Notes: generated from the letters alone by a model not told the origin. A stretch of DNA of 64,000 nt from Marinomonas ushuaiensis DSM 15871 (GCF_000521805.1 NZ_JAMB01000005.1:1-64000); one strand, 5' to 3'; positions 36,900 through 46,214 are shown, counted from the first letter of the stretch. Program-made: numbers and translations.

Positions 36900-37892
36900 C
36901 TATGGTTTGCTGATAGAAAATTTCTCTGGTGAAAACTTACTGAAACCAGCGTCATAGACTAACCAAGAGGAAGTAGAGCGGTAAGTCTCAAGAAATGAAC
37001 TTGCTTCCGCGCCTGAGGTATTCATTATGGTGTAACCACTTTTTTCCATAAGACTTACAAAGTCTGGGTTCACCGCCGCTTTTTTAAAGGCAGCTTGCAG
37101 TGTTTTAACGGCGTCATCAGGTGTGTCTTTTTTCACAAATACGCCAAAAAATGGTCCCCAAGGAAGGTAAGCTTTCATGCCTGGTAACGTGTCTGTAATC
37201 GGTGCGACGTTAGGCAATAAAGGGTTTCTTTCTACATCAACCATACTTAGCGCTTTCATGCGGCCTGCTTTTATATGCTCAATGGCTGCGCCCAGTACTG
37301 CAGGCATCACATCAATCGCTCCACCTTGTAAAGCGGTTAGTGCTGGACCATCGCCTTTATAAGGAATACTGATGTAATCCAGTTCGACTTGAGAAGCTAA
37401 CATGGCTAATACGATGGATGTTAGGCCGCCTTTGCCTGTTGAACCAAGTTTGACTTTGTTTGGGTTCGCTTTGGCGTAATCGATAAATTCTTGCATGGTG
37501 TCATAAGGTGCGTCGCTTCTTGCCATAATCATTGGCGTGCCACGAGCTAAAAGAGAGATAGGAATCATATCACTATAATCAATATTAGAAAGTCCCAATA
37601 CCCTATGCATTTGTGGGTTTTCAGCGCCCATTAGCAAGGTGTAACCATCGGCTTTTTTCTTATCAACGTACTTCATTGAAATTGCGCCAACGCCACCACT
37701 TTTATTCGTCAGAATTAGGTCTGTGCCAAGTTCTTTTTCAACATGAGGAGCAATAGAGCGCATAACATTATCGGTTGAGCCACCAGCTCCCCACATGATG
37801 ACACCTTGGATGTCTTTGTTAGGGTAGTCGGCAAAACTTGCCGTGCTAGTAAGAGAGAGGGTTGCGAGCAAAGCAAATGTTATTTTTTTCAT
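36900..37892 (-). CDS. tctC: TctC-family tricarboxylate-binding periplasmic protein
   Basis: 330 residues: signal peptide (1-21, TSTASFA-D), then the TctC/Bug fold with YPNKDIQGVIMWGAGGSTDNVMRSIAPHVEKELG, GGVGAISMKYVDKKKADGYTLLMG and KLGSTGKGGLTSIVLAML. The GAGGSTD loop binds the ligand carboxylate. First gene of the tctCBA operon. Confidence 0.92.
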   Translation of the reverse strand: MKKITFALLATLSLTSTASFADYPNKDIQGVIMWGAGGSTDNVMRSIAPHVEKELGTDLILTNKSGGVGAISMKYVDKKKADGYTLLMGAENPQMHRVLGLSNIDYSDMIPISLLARGTPMIMARSDAPYDTMQEFIDYAKANPNKVKLGSTGKGGLTSIVLAMLASQVELDYISIPYKGDGPALTALQGGAIDVMPAVLGAAIEHIKAGRMKALSMVDVERNPLLPNVAPITDTLPGMKAYLPWGPFFGVFVKKDTPDDAVKTLQAAFKKAAVNPDFVSLMEKSGYTIMNTSGAEASSFLETYRSTSSWLVYDAGFSKFSPEKFSISKP

Positions 37893-38086
37893 TATTTTCT
37901 CCGGTTTACCCTTTTGATGGGGTAGCTCTAGACATAGTAGAGCATTTTTTTATTGTTAGTTGTGGCATTAAAAATGGATCACACTTTTTAGCTTCATCAT
38001 CTTAATGGATGAAGAAAAATAGAGAAAGATACTATCTATTTGATGTTGTTATATTTCCTCATGGCTAAATGATACTTGAATTTAAG

Positions 38087-38185
38087 GTGCATGCGAATAA
38101 GCCTCGTAAATGAAACTGTTCATTTTTAACCTTTCAGCCTTGCCATGAGACATTAACGTTGCTTTTATCGTAAGCCAAATAGCTT
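38087..38185 (+). mobile_element. Decayed IS5-family left-end remnant
   Basis: ggtgcatgcgaataagcc, then ttcatttttaacctt and ccatgagacattaacgttgc run parallel to the intact left end at 33758 (gatgcgaacaagtcc, ttcattcttaacctt, cccatgtcacatcaactcac). The transposase ATG is still visible (38145) but the fourth codon is a stop. Lies in the 409-bp gap between tctC and the cysH-like gene; the rest of the gap holds nothing I recognise. Confidence 0.5.
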
Positions 38186-38301
38186 TTTTCATCGGACTTA
38201 CCGTGTTTTTATTTATTCTATTCGAGAAGATTTCTATCAATTCCGTAGATAATTCATGCGATTAATGGCATTCTAGCTAAATGATTTTTTAGATTGTTTT
38301 T

Positions 38302-38934
38302 ATGGGTTTTTGTATGATTGATATATCAAAAGTGAATAAAGAGTTGGCTGATGCAACACCTCTTGAAATTATTGAGTGGGCTGTTAAGCAGGGTAGTAAT
38401 CCTATTGTATCAACACACTTTGGGCCATTCGAAGCGGTTGTTTTACACACAGCGGTTGCCGCGAAGAAAGACATTACTGTTGTTTGGGCGGATTCTGGTT
38501 ATAACACTCGAGATACTTATGTCGTTGCTGAGAAGCTAATCAGATCATTGGAGTTGGATGTTCAAGTTTACACTCCGAAAATTACTGCCGCTCGTTGGGA
38601 TAATGCGTTTGGTGGTGTGCCAGATGTGGGAGAAGATCGTCATGTTGAGTTTACAGAAAACTTTAAACTGGAGCCGTTTACCAGAGCGATGAAAGAAGTT
38701 GCTCCCGATGTTTGGATTACAGGCGTTAGGGCAGAACAAACAGAGTTTAGAAAGAATATGGAAGTGATTAGCCAAGGTGCTGATGGTGTTATAAAAGTTG
38801 CGCCTTTCTTACATTGGAAAGAAGCTGATATGCAAAATTATCTGAACGAACATGATTTGCCGAATGTTCAAAGTTATTTTGACCCAACGAAAGGTTTATC
38901 AAACCGTGAATGCGGTCTTCATACTCAGTTATAA
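38302..38934 (+). CDS. cysH: Phosphoadenylyl-sulfate reductase (CysH family)
   Basis: 210 residues. Reduces PAPS to sulfite with thioredoxin in assimilatory sulfate reduction. STHFGPFEAVVLH is the PP-loop-like N-terminal region, WADSGYNTRDTY and ITGVRAEQTEFRK follow, and the C-terminal ECGLH supplies the catalytic cysteine. The CC...CxxC iron-sulfur ligands of APS reductases are absent, so PAPS type. Start is ATG 38302 or, equally plausible, ATG 38314. Monocistronic, convergent with dgt. Confidence 0.85.
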   Translation: MGFCMIDISKVNKELADATPLEIIEWAVKQGSNPIVSTHFGPFEAVVLHTAVAAKKDITVVWADSGYNTRDTYVVAEKLIRSLELDVQVYTPKITAARWDNAFGGVPDVGEDRHVEFTENFKLEPFTRAMKEVAPDVWITGVRAEQTEFRKNMEVISQGADGVIKVAPFLHWKEADMQNYLNEHDLPNVQSYFDPTKGLSNRECGLHTQL

Positions 38935-38956
38935 GAGGCCGCATAAGCCTTTCAAA

Positions 38957-38990
38957 ATAATCAGCACAGCAAAAATGTTGTGCTGATTAT
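38957..38990. terminator. Bidirectional terminator between cysH and dgt
   Basis: Perfect 12-bp stem ataatcagcaca (38957-38968) / tgtgctgattat (38979-38990), 10-nt loop, between two convergent stops. Confidence 0.75.
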
Positions 38991-39002
38991 GTCTCTCGAT
39001 TT

Positions 39003-40361
39003 CTACATTGGTTCAAATACAGAACCTAAACTCGGAACAAACAATCTGTTATACATGCGGCTGGCGTAATCGTCTGTCATGGATGCCATGTAATCACAGA
39101 TGATTCTGAGTCCGTTTTCACCTCGTTCTTGGCTCTTACGCCACTCTGTTGCTATTTCTCTTGGCAATAGTCGATTCGGATCCGCAGTATAGGCTTCAAA
39201 CATTTCTAATAACATTTGTTGGCCTTTATAGACCAGCATTTGCACTTCTGGTCGTTGGATAATGTGCTGCATTTCGAATTGTTTTAATAAGGAAAGTGCT
39301 TGGCGCTGACCTTCCGGTAAGCCAACTTGAAAGCGCAGTAACGGGTGTTCAAAACGTGTGTTCTCAACTACTTGGCAAGATGTGATAAACCAACTGACTA
39401 AGTCGCCGATGGCTTCTTTTCGTAGATGGCTCTGACGGCTGAAAAGCTGTGTTCGAATGTTATTCAGGTTTTTCGCCAAATAAGGTGAGGCGAGGGCAGA
39501 TAATTTCGGTTCGAGGTGCTCAAGCCACATATCTTTGGTGACCATGCCGAGTACGATGGCGTCTTCCAAATCATGAACGCCATAAGCAATGTCGTCGGCT
39601 AAGTCCATGATGCTGGTATCGAAACTGGCGTGTTTGGCTTTAGCGTGACCACCAGACTCGGCTTCTTTGACTTCTTGTAACGCTGTTTTATCAGCTTGAC
39701 TAAAAGGCTCGATGATCCAGTTTAGTAGATCGGCCTCATCTTCATAAACACATTTTGGTGGTGCCCAATCAGACGCTTTGAATTGACGAAAATTGGTTGG
39801 TTTTTCTGGATAAGTACCAACAACGTCTTTGTGTAAAACAGGATATTTCAGGATACCAAGCAAGGCGCGACGAGTTACGTCCATACCGAAAGTTGGCGAA
39901 TAAGAACCACGTTTACCTAAGATACGTAATGACTGAGCATTACCTTCAAAACCGCCATTGGACTGCATTATGTAATTTAGAGCGACTTCTCCGCCGTGAC
40001 CAAAAGGCGGATGGCCGATGTCATGGCTTAAACAAATAGTTTCAATTAAGGCATCGTCAGCGAGCCATTTCTGAAAATCTGCCTCTGCGGGCGAACTGTG
40101 TTTTAACTGATGTACTATGCCACTGCCAATTTGGGCTACTTCAAGAGAATGAGTTAGGCGTGTGCGGCTGTAATCGTTTTGACGAATGGCGAGAATTTGC
40201 GTTTTGGATTGCAAGCGGCGAAAAGCAGCGCTGTGGATAATACGTGCTCGATCCCGCTGGTATGGCGTTCGATAGTCGTTGTCACGGGAGGCTTTATGTC
40301 CGGACTGTCTTGCTTGCCAAGGTAGTAGGTCGTTGATTTGCGCATTTGCCATTCTTGTCAT
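39003..40361 (-). CDS. dgt: Deoxyguanosinetriphosphate triphosphohydrolase-like protein
   Basis: 452 residues, HD-domain hydrolase removing triphosphate from dNTPs. R-x-THSLEVAQIG, LSHDIGHPPFGHGGE (His-Asp metal pair) and DLADDIAYGVHDLEDA complete the HD metal site. Length matches the dGTPase subgroup of about 440-450 aa rather than E. coli Dgt (505). The start may be MTRMAN or the second Met (MANAQIND). Confidence 0.92.
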   Translation of the reverse strand: MTRMANAQINDLLPWQARQSGHKASRDNDYRTPYQRDRARIIHSAAFRRLQSKTQILAIRQNDYSRTRLTHSLEVAQIGSGIVHQLKHSSPAEADFQKWLADDALIETICLSHDIGHPPFGHGGEVALNYIMQSNGGFEGNAQSLRILGKRGSYSPTFGMDVTRRALLGILKYPVLHKDVVGTYPEKPTNFRQFKASDWAPPKCVYEDEADLLNWIIEPFSQADKTALQEVKEAESGGHAKAKHASFDTSIMDLADDIAYGVHDLEDAIVLGMVTKDMWLEHLEPKLSALASPYLAKNLNNIRTQLFSRQSHLRKEAIGDLVSWFITSCQVVENTRFEHPLLRFQVGLPEGQRQALSLLKQFEMQHIIQRPEVQMLVYKGQQMLLEMFEAYTADPNRLLPREIATEWRKSQERGENGLRIICDYMASMTDDYASRMYNRLFVPSLGSVFEPM

Positions 40362-40497
40362 CCACTGGTGTTCATGATTTTTCGGCTAAGGGGATTCTGA
40401 TCCTTTGAGACTTAGTCATCTTTCATGAAAACACGATATAGGTCAATGTTCGTAGTAAAAGCTTTGGGCATAATAGAATTTATTATAAGGAATCTTT

Positions 40498-40797
40498 ATG
40501 TTTAATACACAACATCTCATGACATTTAAAGCTCTGGTAGAAACAGGAAGTTTTACTCGTACAGCCAAACAATTAGGGTTAACTCAGCCAGCAGTGAGCC
40601 AACATATTCAAAAGTTAGAGAGTGATTTGGGCGAGCGGTTATTAATTAGACATGGTCGCACGACGGAAATTACCAAGGCTGGAGAGCTTTTGCTTAATCA
40701 TATCAAAGCATTAGAAAAATGTTACGACAGTTTCTCGATGTCGTGGCAAGTGCATTTGATGACAAAAAATACAGAGAAAGAATTAAGCGCTTCTTAA
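40498..40797 (+). CDS. Stand-alone LysR-type DNA-binding domain
   Basis: 99 residues. Residues 1-62 are a complete LysR winged HTH (FKALVETGSFTRTAKQLGLTQPAVSQHIQKLESDLGERLLIRHG) followed by the start of the linker helix (ITKAGELLLNHIKALEKCYDSF), then a stop. LysR regulators are about 300 residues with an effector domain; none follows here, as the next gene is convergent 41 bp away. Promoter region and HTH are intact, so it may be expressed as a short dimerising DNA-binding protein, or it is a truncated pseudogene. Confidence 0.7.
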   Translation: MFNTQHLMTFKALVETGSFTRTAKQLGLTQPAVSQHIQKLESDLGERLLIRHGRTTEITKAGELLLNHIKALEKCYDSFSMSWQVHLMTKNTEKELSAS

Positions 40798-40838
40798 ATT
40801 AATACGCTGCTCTTAAATTATCTCTGTCTTTGCTAATA

Positions 40839-41489
40839 TTAGCGGATATGTTTGGCTAAGGTTTGATAAAAACCATATAGGATGCCAGCCGTGACGCCCC
40901 AAATGCGGATTTCTTGGTACTCCACTTCAAAATAGCCACGGGAAATAGCGTCGAGCTTTTTCCTTTTGAAACGATAGTTTTGCGGAGTGAGTAAATGACG
41001 CAAAGGCACCCAATGAACGGACTTTACTTCTTCTTCACATAAACTTAATTCACTTCTTCGCGTCATTTCAGCAATGACAGGTTTGATGCAGTAACCTGAT
41101 AACGTACAGTAATCGCCCAATTCACCTAATAAATCAAAGCAATCTGGCGCGAGCCCAACTTCTTCTAGTGTTTCTCGTAGCGCTGTGTATTGAATACTGG
41201 CATCGTCAGGGTCATGCTTGCCGCCAGGAAAAGCGATTTGTCCTGGGTGGTTGCGCATGTGCAGAGCGCGTTGTGTTAAGAGCACATACAATTCTCCATC
41301 CTCCGGCTTACGCCAGATTGGAATAAGTACTGCTGCTGAGCGGTAATCCAACCCATAACCATTAGGGAACATTTCCTCATCAGGGTTATGAATTTGTTGC
41401 GCGTAAGGTTCCTTGTCTAAGGCAGCGCGGATTTCATCCAGGCTCAGGTCAATCGGTGGAGCATTTAAAAACTGCTCTATGTCAGACAT
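40839..41489 (-). CDS. Nudix hydrolase, CoA pyrophosphatase (NudL/YeaB type)
   Basis: 216 residues. LLTQRALHMRNHPGQIAFPGGK is the CoA-pyrophosphatase (UPF0035) motif, followed by the Nudix box GGKHDPDDASIQYTALRETLEEVGL with Asp in place of the first Glu, as usual in this subgroup. Cleaves CoA or related nucleotides. Eight bases downstream of pabB; a pabB-nudL pair is a common arrangement. Confidence 0.9.
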   Translation of the reverse strand: MSDIEQFLNAPPIDLSLDEIRAALDKEPYAQQIHNPDEEMFPNGYGLDYRSAAVLIPIWRKPEDGELYVLLTQRALHMRNHPGQIAFPGGKHDPDDASIQYTALRETLEEVGLAPDCFDLLGELGDYCTLSGYCIKPVIAEMTRRSELSLCEEEVKSVHWVPLRHLLTPQNYRFKRKKLDAISRGYFEVEYQEIRIWGVTAGILYGFYQTLAKHIR

Positions 41490-41497
41490 GATACGGC

Positions 41498-42922
41498 CTA
41501 TTTCAAAAAGACATGTTCTAGAGTATGAGTTAATTTACCTACTTTGGTAAAGGTTTCTTGATATTCTTCTAGGCATTTCGAATCGGCAACTAATCCACCA
41601 CCAGCCCAACAATGCAAATTCCCATGGTCAGCGACAAGTGTTCGAATGGTGATGCTGGAATCCATTTGGCCATTGGTACTGAAATAAGCAATAGAACCAC
41701 AATAAACAGAACGTTCATGAGGTTCTAATTCATCAATGATTTCCATCGCACGAATTTTCGGTGCGCCGGTAATAGAACCACCGGGGAAACTTTGATGAAA
41801 TACGCGAATGGCTTGATCCGCTTGGTCAATTCTGCCTTCTACAGTAGATACTAAATGATGCACGTTGGCGTAGCTTTCTAAGGCAAATAATTTAGGCACT
41901 TTGATGCTGCCAGTTAAGCAAGTACGGCCAAGGTCATTACGCAACAAATCGACAATCATTAAGTTCTCGGACCGATTCTTCTCGGACGCGATTAGCCAAT
42001 CTGCATTGGCTTTATCTTCTTCGGGTGTTGTCCCACGAGCGATGGTGCCTTTTATAGGTTTGGACTCTATACGTCCGTTATCACACAATAAAAAACGCTC
42101 TGGAGAATGGCTTAGTATGCTTTGCTCAGGAGAGATTTCCATATACGCGGAAAATGGCGTTGGGCAGACATCGCGCAAGGCCTTGTATGCGGTAAGAGTG
42201 TCACCTTGGTAAGTACTGGAAAAGCGCTGTGCCAAGTTCACCTGATAGCAATCGCCTGACTGAATGTAGTCTTGTACCTTGGCGAATTTCTGCGCGTAGT
42301 CGTCTTCTGACATGTTGGAAACGAAAGGCGTTTGTAAAGTGAATGGCGTGTTTTGATTGGTTTCAATACTAGACGTGACATTATCAGACACAGAATCTAA
42401 TCGGCTGAGAATATCAGCGGTTTCTTCATCACTGCACCAAGGTGTGATAATCAATTCGGTGGATTTTTGAGTATGGGACGTCACCACCGCCCAAGCGTAA
42501 AGCCCCATATTCATGCTGTCTAATTTAATGTCGTGTTTTACTGTATCTGGTAATTGTTCGACAAAATGGCCGCTTTCGTAACCGTAGTAGCCTAATAAAC
42601 CACCCGTAAATGGCAAATCTCTTGGTGCAGAAATTGCCCAAGGTTCTTGGCAAATTAAAGTCATGAGTTCGTTTAATAAATCCATCGGATTCTGTGTGTT
42701 TTGCAACTCATAAAGTGGTGTTTTTTGCCATGTAATTAGCGAGCTATTTTTAGACGGATGAATACGCGCCAGCGGAGTTGCAACTAATATATCGTGGTTT
42801 GTATCAGGGAAATGTTCATGGTTACTATCCAGCAAAGCTGGAAAAGGTAAATCTCGTACGGCAGAAAAGAAAGACAGTAACGATGCCTGATAAGGAAGAT
42901 TTACCCGTTTGATTTCTGACAT
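41498..42922 (-). CDS. pabB: Aminodeoxychorismate synthase component I
   Basis: 474 residues. Converts chorismate and ammonia to 4-amino-4-deoxychorismate for folate synthesis, with PabA. QSGDCYQVNLAQRF, the PIKGT motif (within ESKPIKGTIARG, distinguishing PabB from TrpE), NRSENLMIVDLLRNDLG and FPGGSITGAPKIRAMEIID are all present. Length usual. Divergent from the hydrolase at 43001. Confidence 0.93.
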   Translation of the reverse strand: MSEIKRVNLPYQASLLSFFSAVRDLPFPALLDSNHEHFPDTNHDILVATPLARIHPSKNSSLITWQKTPLYELQNTQNPMDLLNELMTLICQEPWAISAPRDLPFTGGLLGYYGYESGHFVEQLPDTVKHDIKLDSMNMGLYAWAVVTSHTQKSTELIITPWCSDEETADILSRLDSVSDNVTSSIETNQNTPFTLQTPFVSNMSEDDYAQKFAKVQDYIQSGDCYQVNLAQRFSSTYQGDTLTAYKALRDVCPTPFSAYMEISPEQSILSHSPERFLLCDNGRIESKPIKGTIARGTTPEEDKANADWLIASEKNRSENLMIVDLLRNDLGRTCLTGSIKVPKLFALESYANVHHLVSTVEGRIDQADQAIRVFHQSFPGGSITGAPKIRAMEIIDELEPHERSVYCGSIAYFSTNGQMDSSITIRTLVADHGNLHCWAGGGLVADSKCLEEYQETFTKVGKLTHTLEHVFLK

Positions 42923-43000
42923 TTATTTTAATACCTAGTAATATTCAATTATCTATCTCATTGTATTCTTTTAACAAAGTTCCTCACAGGGTAATTGTAA

Positions 43001-43867
43001 GTGTCTGACGTTTTTTTTCTTTCTTTACCAAAAGCACGCATTGCGTATCGTCTTTATGAAAATCCCAATGCAGAAACAGACCGCGTTTGTCTGCTGTTAC
43101 ATGGTGCGGGCGTCGCAGGGGAAATTACTTATTCTCCGATGCTGCCGTATTTTACCCAGTGGCGTTGGATGCTAGTGCCTGATTTAAAAGGCATGGGCGA
43201 TTCTTTTCATCATCATGGAGAAGAAGATCCAGTAACAATTGATGAGCTTACTGACGAAGTAGACGCGTTATTAGCGCACGTTGAATGGGACGACTTTGAT
43301 CTGGTTGCCTATTCACTTGGTGGTTTGGTGGCGTTGAATTTGAACTACCGACGTAGCCAACAAGGTAAATCAAAAGTAAAAATGGCCCTGTTAGAGCCGG
43401 CGTCTTTTGATCGAGAAAACGTATCAACTTTAATGGACGTTCGTTTGAAGTATCGCCATGCGTCGAAATTGATCCGTGAAACCGGCGATGTGGAATTGGG
43501 CGTCGCGTCTTTTATGGATGGTGTTTCACCTAATCGTCGTAAGCATCCTGTAGCCGAAGCAACAACGCAGTCTCGCCTTGCTCATCGCCCTTTTGGTTTT
43601 GCCTATGCGCTGGACGCAGTAACAGATCATGTTGAAATTATGGCAAACCAACCAAGTTTACGAGACGAGATGATAGCGGCTTCCGATCAGGTGTTTTTGT
43701 TTTCTGGTGAGTTAAGTCATGAGGCATTAAAACAGCATTATGAATTATTGAATCAGCGTAACGAAGCGTGGGAACACAAAACCATGAGCGCCTGCGACCA
43801 TTCTTTGCCTTTTCAAAAACCAAGACAAATCGCGAATCATATTAACAAATGGTTTTCAGTAGGTTAG
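43001..43867 (+). CDS. Alpha/beta hydrolase of unknown specificity
   Basis: 288 residues. LLLHGAGVAGE oxyanion region (about 30-40), nucleophile elbow AYSLGG (Ser about 108), an acidic residue late and ACDHSLPFQ supplying the catalytic His near 268. No signal peptide. Starts GTG at 43001. Family too broad to name a substrate. Confidence 0.85.
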   Translation: MSDVFFLSLPKARIAYRLYENPNAETDRVCLLLHGAGVAGEITYSPMLPYFTQWRWMLVPDLKGMGDSFHHHGEEDPVTIDELTDEVDALLAHVEWDDFDLVAYSLGGLVALNLNYRRSQQGKSKVKMALLEPASFDRENVSTLMDVRLKYRHASKLIRETGDVELGVASFMDGVSPNRRKHPVAEATTQSRLAHRPFGFAYALDAVTDHVEIMANQPSLRDEMIAASDQVFLFSGELSHEALKQHYELLNQRNEAWEHKTMSACDHSLPFQKPRQIANHINKWFSVG

Positions 43868-43957
43868 TTTTGATACCAGAACGACCTAAACATTAGAATG
43901 ATAAGACGCGAGTAAGGATGCTCGCTTCTTCTAAAAATCAAAACAAGGAGGTTTTCA

Positions 43958-44482
43958 ATGAACCGTCAAGGTGGTTTTTCATTACTAGAACTGCTCTGTG
44001 TTCTAGCCATTCTCAGTCTTTTTGCTTATGCGGGTTCGGCGCAGTTTTTAGTGCTTAGCCAAAGCTCCCAAGACAAAAGCACCATTCAAAACGGCATGAA
44101 GAAATTGTCTGATGCGCTTACTCAGGCTCGTCAATTAGCGGTAGTGAGTGGTCAAACAAGTTACTTATGTGGCGGTATTGAATGTGACGGTGATTGGTCG
44201 TCAGGTTTTGTTTTGTACCAAAATAATCTCTCTAGTGGTAATTACGCCAGCAGTGATAAAACGTATCAGGGTGTTTCCTTTGATGAAAATTTAAACGTTT
44301 ATTGGCAAGGCTTTCCTATTAATAAACAACAGATTGAATTTCAAAGTGATGGTTTGTCTGGTTATCAAAACGGCACCTTTGAGTTCTGCTTAAATGCTTG
44401 GCAAGCAAGTTTGATTTTGAATCAGAGTGGTCGTTTTTATATAACCGACCCGCAAGAAAAAGAAGAGGGGGCATGTTTATGA
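43958..44482 (+). CDS. FimT/GspH-like minor (pseudo)pilin
   Basis: 174 residues. Class III signal MNRQGG-FSLLELLCVLAILSLFAYAG: prepilin peptidase would cut after Gly6, Phe becomes residue 1 and Glu is +5. The body is a GspH/FimT-type beta domain with two cysteine pairs (CGGIEC, CLNAW/ACL). First of four overlapping genes; AAGGAGG lies 7 bp upstream. Helps initiate type IV pilus or T2SS pseudopilus assembly. Confidence 0.85.
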   Translation: MNRQGGFSLLELLCVLAILSLFAYAGSAQFLVLSQSSQDKSTIQNGMKKLSDALTQARQLAVVSGQTSYLCGGIECDGDWSSGFVLYQNNLSSGNYASSDKTYQGVSFDENLNVYWQGFPINKQQIEFQSDGLSGYQNGTFEFCLNAWQASLILNQSGRFYITDPQEKEEGACL

Positions 44483-44802
44483 AGTCACGGCAGCAGGGGT
44501 GGATGACGATTGAGGTCATCTTATGTTTGGCGTTGTTTTCTGTTGTTCTGCATCTTGCGCAACGTCAAAGCGAAGCACAGTGGCAGTCGGTTCAACTTGC
44601 GGAAGAGCACCGCAAACGTTTTGAGAATCAGCAAAAGCAAATCGCTATGACGCAACTTGTTGGTGATGTGTTATGGGTGAAAGAAGATAAGACGGAATTA
44701 GAACTCGATTATCCGAGTTGCCAATCTTGCAGTAGTCGCCAGCTACAAGATTGGTTTCGAGCTTCTTTGCACACGGTTTCTACAGAGGAGAGTGACGAAT
44801 GA
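44479..44802 (+). CDS. Minor prepilin with class III signal (second gene of operon)
   Basis: 107 residues starting at ATG 44479, inside the stop of the previous gene (ATGA). MKSRQQG-WMTIEVILCLALFSVVL has Gly at -1 and Glu at +5, the prepilin cleavage rule. The rest is short, Gln- and Lys-rich with a CQSC pair (YPSCQSCSSR). Resembles PpdB/PilV-like minor pilins only in its N-terminus; unrecognised beyond that. Confidence 0.75.
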   Translation: MKSRQQGWMTIEVILCLALFSVVLHLAQRQSEAQWQSVQLAEEHRKRFENQQKQIAMTQLVGDVLWVKEDKTELELDYPSCQSCSSRQLQDWFRASLHTVSTEESDE

Positions 44803-45728
44803 AGCGCTTTAAAACACATTCATTTAAAGCTCATTTATGCGGCAGTCTTTTGGTCGAATTATTGGTTGTGATTGTCTTGGTGTCGTTATTTCTGCCCTTT
44901 TTAGTGACAGCGCTTTCTCGTCTACAAGAGCGTCATTTATTGGCGAAGACTTACCAAGATCAACACAAAGTGAAAGCTGCTATCGACGCACATTTTAAAG
45001 CCCAATGGACGCGTTTAGTGCCTGCGAATTGCAATGACGATGCGGATGTATTCTTAACCATAAATTCTGGGTTATTTAAACCTGATCGACTTTCTTCGCG
45101 TACCGTGATGGATAATTCTGATTGGCTTCGAGGTGTGGATTATGGTTCTTGCCGTACATCGATAACGGTATCGAAAAATCCATTTGATACGCCTTTGGAT
45201 TGCCATTGGAAGGTTGGCGATAGTATGACGTTTTCTAATTGTGCTGCGAGTTATTCAGGGCAAGTTTTGTCCGTCACAAGCACTAAGAGCACAATACAAT
45301 TAGATGATGATTTTACTCTTGAACTGTCAGGCTCATTAGAAAGCCAATCTGGCGTTATAGAAAGCCAAGACGGCTTTTATTGGTATTTGTCGCCGGGAAA
45401 AGATGGTTTGGCTGCATTTTGGCGGACCCCAGAAGAAAGTGGTAATTCATTAGAGTTATGGAATGGTGTTGAACGCTTGGCTGTTTTTCCGTTATTAGAT
45501 GAAAACAACGATGGTTTAGTCGACACATTGGATACGCGTTATGGTGATTATTCGCTAAAAAGTGTGCGTGGTTTGTGGGTGGAATATCAATACAGATTGA
45601 GTAATTGTAAATCGTCGAGTGGTGTTCAACTTGATCAAAATTATATTTCCATGCGCGGTGATACTTGGCATTATGCCTCGCCTTGTCAGGGTGTTGGCAA
45701 TCAAATTATTGTCTTGAAAGGGAGTTAA
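44799..45728 (+). CDS. PilW-like minor prepilin
   Basis: 309 residues. KAHLCG-SLLVELLVVIVLVSLFLPF gives Gly at -1 and Glu at +5; about 22 residues precede the cleavage site, longer than usual. The periplasmic part is beta-rich with six or more cysteines (NCNDD, SCRTS, DCHW, NCAAS, NCKSS, PCQG), suggesting disulfide bonds, like PilW/ComB family proteins. ATGA overlap with the previous gene. Confidence 0.75.
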   Translation: MKRFKTHSFKAHLCGSLLVELLVVIVLVSLFLPFLVTALSRLQERHLLAKTYQDQHKVKAAIDAHFKAQWTRLVPANCNDDADVFLTINSGLFKPDRLSSRTVMDNSDWLRGVDYGSCRTSITVSKNPFDTPLDCHWKVGDSMTFSNCAASYSGQVLSVTSTKSTIQLDDDFTLELSGSLESQSGVIESQDGFYWYLSPGKDGLAAFWRTPEESGNSLELWNGVERLAVFPLLDENNDGLVDTLDTRYGDYSLKSVRGLWVEYQYRLSNCKSSSGVQLDQNYISMRGDTWHYASPCQGVGNQIIVLKGS

Positions 45729-45733
45729 ATAAG

Positions 45734-46198
45734 ATGACTTTCCTGTTATCAACTTCTCAGCGTGGTTGGGTATCTTTGCCAATCATTGCGTTATTGCTCG
45801 CCGTGTCCGCCTTGTCTGTTCGTTACCAAGAAGATGTATTGGCTGCGTATCAATGGCGCGGGCAATTAAGTGATGTGGAAGACGCACAACAGATTTGGAC
45901 GGCATTTAAATCTGAATTTATCACAGCGCCTGATTTTTCAGCAGCACACGACAGCGAATGCGTTGGTTTTTGTGATTTGTTCACAGATCAAAGTAATGGA
46001 CATGAAAACGCGTGGCGTTTTGATAATCAAGATGTAAGTTACCAATGGTCTCGTTTTGAATTAACAGTAGGTGAAAGCGCAGATTTATCTGTTTCATATC
46101 GACTTTGTGCCACACAAAATCAACAAGATTATCTTTGCTGGTGGTGGCGAGAAGGAAAGTTAATATCGAACGGCTGGGTCAGTATTATAAATTCATAA
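45734..46198 (+). CDS. YgdB/PilX-like small pilus-assembly protein
   Basis: 154 residues from ATG 45734 (ribosome site GGGAG 13 bp upstream). STSQRG-WVSLPIIALLLAVSALSVRYQ resembles a class III signal but +5 is Pro, not Glu, as in YgdB (DUF2509) and PilX-like proteins. Four cysteines (ECVGFC, LCATQ, YLCWW). Fourth gene of the cluster, comparable to E. coli ppdA-ppdB-ygdB-ppdC, but the order and sizes differ. Confidence 0.7.
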   Translation: MTFLLSTSQRGWVSLPIIALLLAVSALSVRYQEDVLAAYQWRGQLSDVEDAQQIWTAFKSEFITAPDFSAAHDSECVGFCDLFTDQSNGHENAWRFDNQDVSYQWSRFELTVGESADLSVSYRLCATQNQQDYLCWWWREGKLISNGWVSIINS

Positions 46199-46214
46199 TA
46201 CTGACCTCGCTTTT

